DNA of 64,000 nt, taken from JAIUZI01 sp041594355. GTDB taxonomy: Bacteria > Pseudomonadota > Alphaproteobacteria > Rhodobacterales > Rhodobacteraceae. Within the stretch, counting starts at the first letter, position 1, and each line of letters opens with the position of its first letter. Made by a program: the position numbers and the translations under genes. Shown piece after piece: positions 1 through 8,553 of this stretch. The stretch covers positions 1 through 64,000 of the forward strand of contig JBFHMM010000001.1 of the NCBI GenBank assembly GCA_041594355.1. The letters are read 5' to 3'. The notes beneath the pieces are model-generated. The model worked only from the letters and a program-made list of their open reading frames with translations, did no database searches and was not told the origin of the DNA.

Positions 1-2225
1 AGGGTCAGCACGTTGCCGCCGCCAAAGTCGAAGACCGTGTTGCCGCCCACCACGCTGGCGTAGGTGTTGATCACATTCGCCACGGAGCGGGTACCGGTCC
101 ACAGCGCATCGTCGAGCCGGATGGTGTCCTGGTCATCGGTGAAATCGGTGACCCGGTCGAGGCCGCCGTTGAAGATGAAGAAGTCGAAGCCCAGACCGCC
201 GGTCAACGTGTCGTTGCCGGCGCTGCCGTTCAGCGTGTCGTTGCCGAAATTGCCGTTCAGCGTGTCATTGCCGTCGCCGCCGATCAGCGTGTCGAACCCG
301 TTGTTGCCGTTCAGGGTGTCGTTGCCGTCGCCGCCGTTGAGCGTGTCGCGCCCGATGCCGCCATTGAGCGTGTCGTCACCCGCGCCCCCTTCCAGCGTGT
401 CGTTGCCGGAGTTGCCGTTCAGCGTGTCGTTGCCGGTGCCGCCGTTGATGGTGTCGAACCCGCTGAGCCCCGAGATGATGTCGTTGCCGTCGTCGCCGTT
501 CATCGTGTCGAAGCCGAGCCCGCCGTCCATGGTGTCGTTGCCGCCGCCACCGTTCATGATGTCGTTGCCGTTGTTGCCGAACAGGATGTCGTTGCCAGCC
601 CCACCATTCACCGTGTCGTAGCCGTCGAGCGCGCGGATGGTGTCATCGCCGTCGTCACCGTTCAGCGTGTCCCAGCCGATGCCGCCGTTGATGTTGTCGA
701 TGCCGCCGCCGCCGTTGATGGTATCGTTGCCGGCGCCGCCGGTGATGGTGTCGTTGCCGGTGCCGCCGTTGATGGTGTCGAACCCGCGCAGCCCGCTCAG
801 CGTGTCATTGCCCGCGTTGCCGATCAGGACGTTGGAGGTGTCGTTGCCGATCACGGTGTCGTGGCCCGACCCGGCGCGGTATTCCTCGATCACCGTGCCG
901 CGGGCGATGATCAGGTTGCCGGTCTGGCCGTAGACATCCGAGATGCCCTCGCCGGCCAGATTCACGGTCTGCGTATTGGTGTCGTTGGAAAAGTCGATGA
1001 TGTCCCGGCCGCCCGCATCATAGAGCGTCGCCGCCACCGGGCCGCCGTCATAGATGGCACTGTTGGGGCTGGCGGAGAACATCTGGGTGAACAATTGCCC
1101 CAGCCAGCTGCTGCCCAGCGTATGGCCCAGTCCGTAGGTGGTGTTGCCGTCGGTCAGCGTGCCGCTGCCGGCGGCACCATAGAGCGACTGGATCGCGACG
1201 ATGTCGGCCGACATTGCCGAAACGACATCGGCCAGCGTGGCGTTCACCGTGGTGTTGTCGGTCTGGCTGAAATAGGACATTACCGAGACCTGCCAGCTGT
1301 CGTTGGCAAAGGTTTCATCCGTGCCATAGGTGGCCAGACCGTTGTAGCCCCCCTGGTGGCCCAGACCCAGCGCATGACCGATCTCGTGGATGTAGGTCTG
1401 GAAACTGTAGCTGCCGATACTGGTGCCATAGGTGGACAGCCAGCCGGTGCCGATGTTGACATGGGACGAGGTGGTATTGCCAAAGCCGTCCCAGGCCGCA
1501 GTGGCATAGGCGCTGTTGGCGTCGGTGTCGTCAAAGGTGATGTCGGCCGAAGAAGACGAGGACACTTCGCGGAACTCGATATCGGCCACCGCTTCCCAGG
1601 CTTCCAGCGCCCAGCGGGCCAGCTGACGGCCCGAGGCGGTCAGATTGCCCAGGTGGACGTCGATCACGTTGCTGCCCGAGGTGTTGAAATGGTGCGGAGC
1701 CTGGCCGGTGTCGTTCCAGTAGCCGTCGGTCAGGTAATCGGCCAGCTGGTCCAGGGTGGCCACCGGGGCGGGTACCGATTCCGTTACCGTCATCGTGTAG
1801 GTGCCGGTGCGGGTCGAAAAGGCGCCGGCCGAGACATAATAGGTGCCGCCGGTGGTCGGGGTGTAGGTCAGATGCGATTCCAGTGTGCCGCCGCTGTCGT
1901 CGTTCGAGGTGATCAGGCTGCCCGAGCTGTCGTAGAGCCGCAGATAGGGGTCCGACAGGGTGCCGCTGCCACTGGGGGCGCCGTCGAGGTCGATGTCATA
2001 GGTCTGACCGGCGGTCAGGGTGATGCGGACCCAGTCCTGATCGCCGCTGCTGCCGACGGTGCCGCGAAAACTGTCGCCGACGCTCATCGAATAGCCGGTG
2101 AGGGTACTGGCGGGGGCGTCGGTGGTTTCGGTGCGGATGGCTCCATCGGCGCCGTTCAGGCCGTCCAGCTGCTCGTAATCGCAGGTGTCACTGTAAGGGC
2201 GGAGGTCGGCACAGATCATACACAT
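1..2225 (-). CDS. Serralysin-type RTX metalloprotease (peptidase M10), C-terminus cut by window edge
   Basis: A secreted zinc metalloprotease, open from the ATG at 2225 through the left edge (741 complete codons visible). The N-terminus reads MCMICADLRPYSDTCDY, as in many Rhodobacteraceae serralysins. A PPC-type beta domain follows at about residues 35-150. The zinc site HEIGHALGLGH is at residues 280-290, with a Met-turn SVMSYF downstream. About 23 glycine/aspartate nonapeptides (GGxGNDTLx) occupy residues 465-680, followed by an M10_C-like tail (VTDFTDDQDTIRLDDALW). RTX repeats bind calcium and mark type I secretion substrates; no T1SS genes are in the window. The start beginning MCMIC is preferred because it is the family hallmark. 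The gene lies 44 bases after a small secreted protein, probably in one transcript. Confidence 0.93.
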   Translation of the reverse strand, partial: MCMICADLRPYSDTCDYEQLDGLNGADGAIRTETTDAPASTLTGYSMSVGDSFRGTVGSSGDQDWVRITLTAGQTYDIDLDGAPSGSGTLSDPYLRLYDSSGSLITSNDDSGGTLESHLTYTPTTGGTYYVSAGAFSTRTGTYTMTVTESVPAPVATLDQLADYLTDGYWNDTGQAPHHFNTSGSNVIDVHLGNLTASGRQLARWALEAWEAVADIEFREVSSSSSADITFDDTDANSAYATAAWDGFGNTTSSHVNIGTGWLSTYGTSIGSYSFQTYIHEIGHALGLGHQGGYNGLATYGTDETFANDSWQVSVMSYFSQTDNTTVNATLADVVSAMSADIVAIQSLYGAAGSGTLTDGNTTYGLGHTLGSSWLGQLFTQMFSASPNSAIYDGGPVAATLYDAGGRDIIDFSNDTNTQTVNLAGEGISDVYGQTGNLIIARGTVIEEYRAGSGHDTVIGNDTSNVLIGNAGNDTLSGLRGFDTINGGTGNDTITGGAGNDTINGGGGIDNINGGIGWDTLNGDDGDDTIRALDGYDTVNGGAGNDILFGNNGNDIMNGGGGNDTMDGGLGFDTMNGDDGNDIISGLSGFDTINGGTGNDTLNGNSGNDTLEGGAGDDTLNGGIGRDTLNGGDGNDTLNGNNGFDTLIGGDGNDTLNGNFGNDTLNGSAGNDTLTGGLGFDFFIFNGGLDRVTDFTDDQDTIRLDDALWTGTRSVANVINTYASVVGGNTVFDFGGGNVLT

Positions 2226-2269
2226 GGATAAAGGGTCTCTTGTTAGGGTCGTGGTCTTATCTGGTGGAA

Positions 2270-2746
2270 TTATGGCAATGGTGGGGTCGCGGATTGGAGA
2301 ATCTGGAGCGCAAACCTGTCATAAAAGCGCGCGTCCAGCGTGGTGTCGGTCACCCCAAAGTTCAGCATCGGGCCCTGTTCCGACCCGTCGGGGCCGCTCC
2401 AGCCCAGCCGGGCAGTCAGCCCGGTCTCGCTGCCTTTTGGGAAATGCAGGTGCAGGTTCAGAGCGGGGTCCGACCCGGTTTCGGGGTCCGTATTCACGAC
2501 CGCAGGCGGGTATCCTTGCGCGGTCAAAACCCGTGCCAGCGCGGCGCAGACACCGTCGCTGTGGTGCTCTGGCACCCCGGCGGCGGCGGTACAGGTCAGG
2601 CTCACCTGCGTCTGGCCGGCGGTGCCGGAAATCGGGGTGCCGGTCATGGCGACCGCCAACAAGAAGGCATGCCGCGCCCGAAAGGCGACCGTGCGGTGGA
2701 TATGTCTGGTGCGTCCAAAAATGCGCCTGCCTCTAATCTGCCGCAA
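2270..2746 (-). CDS. Small secreted protein of unknown function upstream of the serralysin
   Basis: A protein of up to 158 aa. A hydrophobic stretch (AFLLAVAMTGTPISGTAG) after a basic N-terminus suggests a signal peptide, followed by a mature domain with two cysteines (LTCTAAAG and GVCAALARVL). The true start is uncertain: the furthest codon is TTG and no good ribosome site is obvious. Its stop is 44 bases before the protease start on the same strand, so the two are probably co-transcribed. Small periplasmic inhibitors are known beside serralysins, but I see no clear match to the AprI/Inh family, so that role is only a possibility. Confidence 0.6.
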   Translation of the reverse strand: MRQIRGRRIFGRTRHIHRTVAFRARHAFLLAVAMTGTPISGTAGQTQVSLTCTAAAGVPEHHSDGVCAALARVLTAQGYPPAVVNTDPETGSDPALNLHLHFPKGSETGLTARLGWSGPDGSEQGPMLNFGVTDTTLDARFYDRFALQILQSATPPLP

Positions 2747-3222
2747 TGTGCCCGGTTTCTCCGGCTTTTTCCAGTATCTTATCGATTATCCGGCGTGTTC
2801 TCCGCCGGTTTGCCGACCTGGCCCTTTCCGGTCTGGACCGCAGGTCGCCGGATCGGGCCAAGGGCCGCCGAAAGTATAACCGATCCGTTGTGCGGTGAGA
2901 ACCAGGCGCCGGATTTTCCTCGCCTCCGGTGACGCAGGGTCAGGTTTGGTGTTTTCCGGCCACGGCGTCGGCTGCCTGATAAAGCGGCAGCCGCAGGGGG
3001 CGCTTTATCGGGCATTGGCGGATTGCTGCACAGCGGCGTATTTCCGTTTGGCGGAAAACCCGATATGCGGTAAGCCTTTATGCGTGCCTTTTGGTCACCT
3101 GCCTGTTTTTGCCGCGTTGCTTTGTAAAGAGATATTCATTTGACCCGTACATTCAAGAGGGCGAATGCATCAAGGCGGCGCAAGGTCCGTTGTGGGCCGG
3201 CCGTGGGGGCGGCGAATAAAAA
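2747..3222. other. Divergent intergenic region between protease operon and dehydratase gene
   Basis: There are 476 bases without a convincing gene. Short open frames on both strands lack ribosome sites and protein-like composition. The region separates divergent transcripts and should hold promoters for both. A 12-base near-perfect inverted repeat (2975-2986 with 3001-3012) and a short hairpin at about 3040-3058 (TTTCCG/CGGAAA) are visible. Confidence 0.6.
2975..3012. repeat. Inverted repeat, possible operator or hairpin
   Basis: CCTGATAAAGCG at 2975-2986 pairs with CGCTTTATCGGG at 3001-3012 with one mismatch across a 14-base GC-rich loop. No T-tract follows in either direction, so a simple intrinsic terminator is unlikely. 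It sits about 210 bases upstream of the dehydratase start. Confidence 0.4.
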
Positions 3223-5097
3223 ATGTTGAATTTGATCAACTCATTATCGCGGGTTCAGAAGGTCTATATCCTGCTGGCCGTCGATCTGACACTTATTCCC
3301 TTGGCGTTGCTGTTCACCTTCACGGTGCAGGCGCTGCCGACGACGGCGCTGGAAACGCTCTCCCTGACCCTGCCGATTCTGCCCTATCTGCTGCTGATCG
3401 CGGCAGGGCTGTCGATGTGGCTGGGCATCCCGCATATCCAGCTGAACGCCTATGAACGCAACGCCGTCGGGCTGACGGCGGTGTTCTCGCTGCTCTTGGC
3501 CGGTGCCTCGGCGGGGCTGGCGGGTTTTGCCGGGCTGGCGCTGCCGCTGGGTACTCACGTGATGTTCGGCATCAGCTATTTCCTGTTTTCCGTGGCCAGC
3601 CGCGCGGTGCTCTACCAGGTCGTAACCGCGATCTATCGCCGCGCCCAGCCGATGCGCCGGGTGCTGATCTATGGTGCCGGTACCACCGGCACCCAGCTGG
3701 CGCAGGCGCTGCGCGCCCACGACAGCATCGATCCGGTGGCCTTTGTCGACGACAACACATCGCTGCAGGGGATGATGCTGGCCGGGCTGCCGGTCTATCC
3801 ACCCGCCCGCATCGCCGAGCTGGTGGAAAACCGCCGCATCGCACGGGTGCTGCTGGCGATGCCCTCGCTTTCCCAGCCGAAACAGGCGCAGATCGCCCGC
3901 CGGCTGCAGAAGATGCGGCTGGAGGTGCAGGCGCTGCCATCGTTCGCCCAGCTGATCGGCGAAGAGGCGCTGATCGACAAGCTGACCCCAGTGGCGCCGC
4001 AAAGCTTCCTGGGCCGCAAATCCACCGACGTCAGCCTCGGCGATGCCTGCGGCAGCTATGCCGACCGTACTGTGCTGGTGTCCGGCGCCGGTGGCTCGAT
4101 CGGTTCGGAACTCTGCCGTCAGCTGCTGTCGTGCCGGCCGGCGCGGGTGGTGCTCTATGAACTCAGTGAACTGGCGCTTTATACCGTGCATCAGGAGCTG
4201 GAGCAGCTCACCGAGGGCACCGGTATCGAGGTCGTGCCGGTGCTGGGTTCGGTCACCGATCCGCGCCAGGTGCGCAAGGTGCTGGCCGACCACAAGGTGC
4301 AGGTGGTGCTGCATGCCGCCGCCTACAAGCACGTGCCGCTGGTCGAGGCCAACCCGCTGCCGGGGCTGGCCAACAACGTCTTTGGTACCCAGACGCTGGC
4401 GCGCGAGGCCGCCGAGGTCGGCGTCGAACGCTTCATCCTGGTCAGCTCGGACAAGGCGGTGCGGCCGACCAATGTGATGGGCGCCAGCAAACGGCTGGCC
4501 GAACTGGTGGTGCAGGATCTCGCCACCCGCCACACCGGGACCATCTTCACCATGGTCCGCTTCGGCAACGTGCTGGGGTCGTCCGGTTCCGTGGTGCCGC
4601 TGTTTCAGGAACAGATCAGCCGCGGCGGCCCGGTCACCGTCACCGACCCGCGCGTCAAACGCTTCTTCATGACCATCCGCGAGGCGGTGCAGCTGGTGCT
4701 CAAGGCCGGCTCGGCGGCCAAGGGCGGCGAGGTCTTCGTGCTGGATATGGGCAAGCCGATGCCGATCATGCAGCTGGCCCGGCAGGTGATCGAAAGCGCC
4801 GGATATACCGTGCGCGACGCGGCCACCCCGGACGGCGATATCGAGATCGAGATCATCGGCCTGCGGCCCGGCGAAAAGCTGGAGGAAGAGCTGACGCTGA
4901 CCGACGACCTGATCGGCACCCGTTATCAGAAGATCTTTTGCGCCCGCGAGGGCGAGCTGTCTGAAATCGAGGTCGCGGCGCTGCTGCGCAGCCTGCGTCA
5001 GGCGCTGGCCGCCAGCGACGAAGAGGCCGCCCGCGAGGTGATCCGGCGGTGGGTCGAGGGCTATGCCGAAACCGTGGCGGGGCGCAGGACCTCCTGA
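3223..5097 (+). CDS. Membrane-bound nucleoside-diphosphate-sugar dehydratase (WbpM/CapD/PglF type)
   Basis: Polysaccharide biosynthesis enzyme, 624 aa, the usual full length. The N-terminus has about four membrane segments within residues 12-130. A first Rossmann fold follows (YGAGTTGTQLA, residues 150-160, CoA-binding-like). The catalytic SDR domain has the NAD-binding loop GAGGSIGSEL at 288-297, SSDK at 408-411 and MGASK at 419-423. Met replaces the usual catalytic Tyr in this family, which catalyses C4,C6-dehydration of UDP-HexNAc. Members usually make UDP-4-keto-6-deoxy-HexNAc for capsule or glycan initiation. The exact substrate cannot be read from sequence. It heads the plus-strand group leading to the YjbH-like gene. 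Confidence 0.9.
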   Translation: MLNLINSLSRVQKVYILLAVDLTLIPLALLFTFTVQALPTTALETLSLTLPILPYLLLIAAGLSMWLGIPHIQLNAYERNAVGLTAVFSLLLAGASAGLAGFAGLALPLGTHVMFGISYFLFSVASRAVLYQVVTAIYRRAQPMRRVLIYGAGTTGTQLAQALRAHDSIDPVAFVDDNTSLQGMMLAGLPVYPPARIAELVENRRIARVLLAMPSLSQPKQAQIARRLQKMRLEVQALPSFAQLIGEEALIDKLTPVAPQSFLGRKSTDVSLGDACGSYADRTVLVSGAGGSIGSELCRQLLSCRPARVVLYELSELALYTVHQELEQLTEGTGIEVVPVLGSVTDPRQVRKVLADHKVQVVLHAAAYKHVPLVEANPLPGLANNVFGTQTLAREAAEVGVERFILVSSDKAVRPTNVMGASKRLAELVVQDLATRHTGTIFTMVRFGNVLGSSGSVVPLFQEQISRGGPVTVTDPRVKRFFMTIREAVQLVLKAGSAAKGGEVFVLDMGKPMPIMQLARQVIESAGYTVRDAATPDGDIEIEIIGLRPGEKLEEELTLTDDLIGTRYQKIFCAREGELSEIEVAALLRSLRQALAASDEEAAREVIRRWVEGYAETVAGRRTS

Positions 5098-5148
5098 TCG
5101 CGGGACCGGGTGATGCGCAGGGTTGTTAGGGTATTGGGGTCCGGCCGG

Positions 5149-5184
5149 AGGCTGCCCGGAATCGGGCCAGAATCCGGGCAGCCT
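5149..5184 (+). terminator. 12-bp perfect stem-loop after the dehydratase gene
   Basis: AGGCTGCCCGGA (5149-5160) pairs perfectly with TCCGGGCAGCCT (5173-5184) around a 12-base loop, 51 bases after the dehydratase stop. There is no T-tract directly after it, so termination would be weak or Rho-assisted. It could equally be an mRNA-stabilising hairpin. Confidence 0.5.
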
Positions 5185-5305
5185 GTCACTTAATCGCCGC
5201 TTTTGATTGCCGACCCCGAGCCGGCGTCGATCCGGTCGTTGATCCACGGCACCGCTTTGTGATCTAAGGCGGGCAAGGGCAATTCAGGCAGGCAGAAGGC
5301 GCATA

Positions 5306-7603
5306 TTGGTGTTGATCCCCTTTTACTCCGGATCCGGCGGTGTGCCGGCAGAGCGGTCGGTGGCGCGTGGGGGCCTGTGGGCCGCGGCGTTGCTGTGTCT
5401 CGCGCTTGTCGCCGCGTTCTTCGGGCCGGGGGCGGCCCGGGCGCAAACCGGCACACAAAGCGGCAGCGCGCTTGACGAGCCGGTTCAGGATGACGCCGGG
5501 AATCTGCCGGTTTCGCCGGATGAGCCGACCTTCAAACTGCCCTATACGCCCAGCCTGACCACCTATGGCTCGCCCGGCCTGATCGACATGCCGTCGGCCG
5601 AGATGCTGCCCGAAGGGCAGTACACCACGACGCTGAGCTATTTTGGCGGCCAGACCCGGTTCACGCTGACCTTTCAGCCGACGCCGTGGATGTCGGCCAG
5701 CTTTCGCTATACCGGCATCGACAACTGGAACCTGGGCGGTTTCTCGACCTACTACGACCGTGGTTTCGACCTGCGGTTCCGGCTGAAGAAGGAAACCCGG
5801 CTCTGGCCCGAGATCACCCTGGGCCTGCAGGATTTCGTCGGCACCGGGATCTATGCCGCGGAATATTTCGTGGCGACCAAGAATTTCCAGCTGCCCCCGG
5901 TGGGACGCAACACGCTGCCGGGGCGGCTGAAGGCGACGGCCGGTATCGGCTGGGGCCGGCTGGGCAGCTACAACCCGCTGGGCACCACCGGCTACCGGCC
6001 CCCCTACAATCCCAACGCCACGGGGGGCGAACCGGCCTATGACCAGTGGTTCCGCGGCGATTTCGCGCTCTTTGGCGGGCTGGAGTACCAGCCCAACGAC
6101 CGGCTGTCGCTAAAGCTGGAATATTCCTCGGACGATTACGTGTCCGAGACCCAGACCACCTCTGTCTTTGTCAAGAAGACACCCTTCAACTTCGGTGTCG
6201 AATACCAGTGGACCCCGCGCACCCGGATCGGGGCCTACTACATGTATGGCTCGGAACTGGGCATTTCGGCGCAGATCCAGCTGAACCCGAAATACCCGAC
6301 CCGCCCGCTGACGCTGGCGCCGGCGCCGCGGGCCGTGGCCGCGCGCCCGTCGCGCAACAGCAATCCGGCGGTCTGGGACGAAAGCTGGGCCACCTCGCGC
6401 AGCTGGGCGTTGGGTCTGGCCGAGCGGCTGGCGCCGATCCTCGAAGAGGACGGGCTGATCCTGGAATCGCTCGACGTCACGGCCAATACGGCCGAATTGC
6501 GGTTCCGCAACCTGCAGTACCGGTCGTTTGCCAATGCGGTGGGCCGGGCGGCGCGGGCGCTGGCGCAGGTGATGCCGGCCTCGGTGGAGACCTTCCGGCT
6601 GGTGCCGGTGGAATCGAACATGGCGCTGTCGACGACGATCATCCGCCGCTCGGATCTCGAGGCGCTGGAATTCGATGGCCAGAGCACGCGGGCGCTGCTG
6701 GCGGTGACCGGCTTTGCCGATGCCGGCGCGCGGTCTGAGACGGCGGTGGTGGCGCCGGGGCTCTACCCCGATTTCGCCTGGGCGCTGACCCCCTACTTCG
6801 ATCCGGCCTATTTCGATCCCTCGCAGCCAATCCGCATGGATGTTGGCGTCGATCTCGGCGCCACCTGGCGACCGGCGCCGGGCTGGGTGTTTGCGGGCAA
6901 GATCCGCCAGCGGATCGCCGGCAATGTCAAGGACGGCCGGTCGTCGAATTCGGTGCTGCCGCATGTGCGCACCGATCAGGTGAAATACGCCCAGTATGAC
7001 ACGACGCTGAACAACCTGTTCGGCGCCTACTACTGGAAGCCGCGCGAGGATCTCTATGCCCGGGTAACGGCCGGGTACCTTGAGGCCATGTACGGCGGGA
7101 TTTCCACCGAGGTGTTGTGGAAACCGGTGGGCAGTCCGCTGGCGCTGGGGCTTGAGGCCAACTATGTCGTGCAGCGCGACTTTGACCAGCGCCTGGGCTT
7201 CCAGAGTTACAGTGTCTTCACCGGCCATGCCTCGGCCTATTACGATTTCGGCGCCGGTTTCCTCGCACGGGTCGACGCGGGCCGCTACCTGGCGGGCGAT
7301 GTTGGCGCCACCTTCAGCCTGGACCGCTATTTCGACAACGGCTGGTCGGTGGGCGGCTTCTTTACCCTGACCAACGTGTCGTCGGCGGATTTCGGCGAAG
7401 GGTCGTTCGACAAGGGGATCCGCTTCTCGATGCCGCTGACCTGGTTCCTGGGCCAGCCCAGCCGCAAGTCCACCGGCACCACGATCCGCCCGGTGCAGCG
7501 CGACGGCGGCCAGATGGTGCATGTGCCGGGCCGGCTTTACGGCCAGGTCCGCGAAGCGCACAGCAAGGCGCTGAGCGATCAATGGGCGAGGGTCTGGGAA
7601 TGA
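5306..7603 (+). CDS. yjbH: YjbH-like outer-membrane exopolysaccharide protein
   Basis: A 765-aa exported beta-rich protein of the YjbH/GfcD family, an outer-membrane component associated with exopolysaccharide production (the E. coli yjbEFGH operon). A signal peptide ends near ...GAARAQT at about residue 47. The mature protein opens with the family hallmark TYGSPGLIDMPSAEMLPEGQ and continues with aromatic-rich amphipathic strands typical of a beta-barrel, ending in a barrel-like region around 600-730. The start is TTG at 5306 or GTG three bases later, after AGAAGG. It overlaps the YjbF-like lipoprotein by ATGA, showing translational coupling. Expected in the outer membrane. Confidence 0.85.
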   Translation: MVLIPFYSGSGGVPAERSVARGGLWAAALLCLALVAAFFGPGAARAQTGTQSGSALDEPVQDDAGNLPVSPDEPTFKLPYTPSLTTYGSPGLIDMPSAEMLPEGQYTTTLSYFGGQTRFTLTFQPTPWMSASFRYTGIDNWNLGGFSTYYDRGFDLRFRLKKETRLWPEITLGLQDFVGTGIYAAEYFVATKNFQLPPVGRNTLPGRLKATAGIGWGRLGSYNPLGTTGYRPPYNPNATGGEPAYDQWFRGDFALFGGLEYQPNDRLSLKLEYSSDDYVSETQTTSVFVKKTPFNFGVEYQWTPRTRIGAYYMYGSELGISAQIQLNPKYPTRPLTLAPAPRAVAARPSRNSNPAVWDESWATSRSWALGLAERLAPILEEDGLILESLDVTANTAELRFRNLQYRSFANAVGRAARALAQVMPASVETFRLVPVESNMALSTTIIRRSDLEALEFDGQSTRALLAVTGFADAGARSETAVVAPGLYPDFAWALTPYFDPAYFDPSQPIRMDVGVDLGATWRPAPGWVFAGKIRQRIAGNVKDGRSSNSVLPHVRTDQVKYAQYDTTLNNLFGAYYWKPREDLYARVTAGYLEAMYGGISTEVLWKPVGSPLALGLEANYVVQRDFDQRLGFQSYSVFTGHASAYYDFGAGFLARVDAGRYLAGDVGATFSLDRYFDNGWSVGGFFTLTNVSSADFGEGSFDKGIRFSMPLTWFLGQPSRKSTGTTIRPVQRDGGQMVHVPGRLYGQVREAHSKALSDQWARVWE

Positions 7604-8319
7604 CGCGGAAAGACGTGGTGGCGCACCCGATGACGCATTGGGCCAGAGCCTGCGCGGCCCTTCTGGCCAGCGCGCTTCTGGCGGGTTGTGGCGGCGGCAA
7701 CCAGGTGGAGCCGCTGGAACTGCAGGTGATCAGGGCGGGGCAAGCGGCGATTGCCAAGCGCACCGCCGGCGCACCGCCGCCGCGCCCGGCGCTGACCCGC
7801 GCGGCGCTGAACACCGTCGAGGTTTCGGCGCTGGAGGTCACGCTGGAGCGTGAGGATGTGCTGGCTTACCTGCTGATTGACGATACGCGGCGCGATTCCA
7901 CGCCGGGCAAGATCACCGTCTGGCGGTCCGAGGACAATCTGAACGTGGTCACCCGCAACGGCATCGTCATCGCCACTCGGGGCCTGGGCAATGACATCAT
8001 ATCCAGCAGCGTCCAGGTCAGCGGCGACAGCCCCGGCCCGGCGCGCAGCGGCGATCATGTGCAGATGGTCCGGGCGCTGGACAACAAGGCGGTACCGATC
8101 CCCCTGGCCTGCGATCTGGTCGATATGGGTGCTGAAACCATCGTGATCGTCGAACGCAAACACCCCACCCGGCACCTGCAGCAGCGTTGCGAAGGGGCCG
8201 GCGGCACGGTGGTTAACGACTATTGGGTTGATTCGGCACGCGGAATCGTCTGGCAGTCGCGGCAATGGGCCGGCCCCGGCATCGGCTATATGCGCCTGCG
8301 CCGCCTGACCACCGGGTAA
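7600..8319 (+). CDS. yjbF: YjbF/GfcB-like exopolysaccharide lipoprotein
   Basis: A 239-aa lipoprotein. The ATG at 7600 overlaps the previous stop as ATGA and is preferred over an upstream in-frame ATG at 7582. The N-terminus ends in the lipobox LAGC (ALLASALLAGCGGG), so it should be processed by signal peptidase II. The body (ITVWRSEDNLNVVTRNGIVIATRGLGND) matches the YjbF/GfcB family found in exopolysaccharide operons. It is co-translated with the YjbH-like gene. The order H-F differs from E. coli E-F-G-H and no YjbG/GfcC homologue is visible. Confidence 0.83.
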   Translation: MTRKDVVAHPMTHWARACAALLASALLAGCGGGNQVEPLELQVIRAGQAAIAKRTAGAPPPRPALTRAALNTVEVSALEVTLEREDVLAYLLIDDTRRDSTPGKITVWRSEDNLNVVTRNGIVIATRGLGNDIISSSVQVSGDSPGPARSGDHVQMVRALDNKAVPIPLACDLVDMGAETIVIVERKHPTRHLQQRCEGAGGTVVNDYWVDSARGIVWQSRQWAGPGIGYMRLRRLTTG

Positions 8320-8385
8320 CGCCCGAAAATGGCCCGTATCGCATTTTGCACAGCGGTTCCGGGCCGGTGTCGATTGTGGTTCGCC

Positions 8386-8407
8386 CCTGTGTTGTACCTG
8401 TGTTGTA
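8386..8407. repeat. 11-bp direct tandem repeat
   Basis: CCTGTGTTGTA occurs twice in immediate succession (8386-8396 and 8397-8407), upstream of the YjbE-like promoter. An 11-base period places both copies on one helix face, so it could be a tandem regulator site, but no known operator is recognised. Confidence 0.35.
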
Positions 8408-8491
8408 CCGCTTCGGGGCTGAGGAATTGGGCAATTGCCCTCAGCGCAGCAAAAAAGTGCTGGTTCACCCGTCTTGCAACTGCAGCATACG

Positions 8492-8520
8492 TTGAAAAGA
8501 GCGCCGATCTGCGCTAGAAC
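8492..8520 (+). promoter_or_regulatory. Sigma-70-type promoter for the YjbE-like gene
   Basis: TTGAAA (8492-8497) and TAGAAC (8515-8520) are separated by exactly 17 bases. They lie 34 bases upstream of the ATG at 8554, with a ribosome site AAAGGGG between. Confidence 0.55.
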
Positions 8521-8553
8521 CTACCCAAGTTCAGCCAAAAGGGGTTTTGGATT

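Noticed and set aside
180..830. Regular ~27-base periodicity resembling a CRISPR array
   Set aside because: The units are degenerate nonapeptide codons with no unique spacers; they encode RTX repeats.
64..933. Plus-strand Pro/Val/Ser-repeat open frames
   Set aside because: They are the antisense of the RTX nonapeptide repeats in the minus-strand protease; periodic codons create an open shadow frame.
861..2231. 456-codon plus-strand open frame
   Set aside because: Antisense to the serralysin, whose HExxHxxGxxH motif and domain order are clear.
3244..5247. 667-codon minus-strand open frame
   Set aside because: His/Gln/Gly-rich shadow of the dehydratase gene with no recognisable protein features.
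6110..7582. 490-codon minus-strand frame opposite the YjbH-like gene
   Set aside because: Arg/His-rich antisense frame; the plus strand carries a signal peptide and family motifs.
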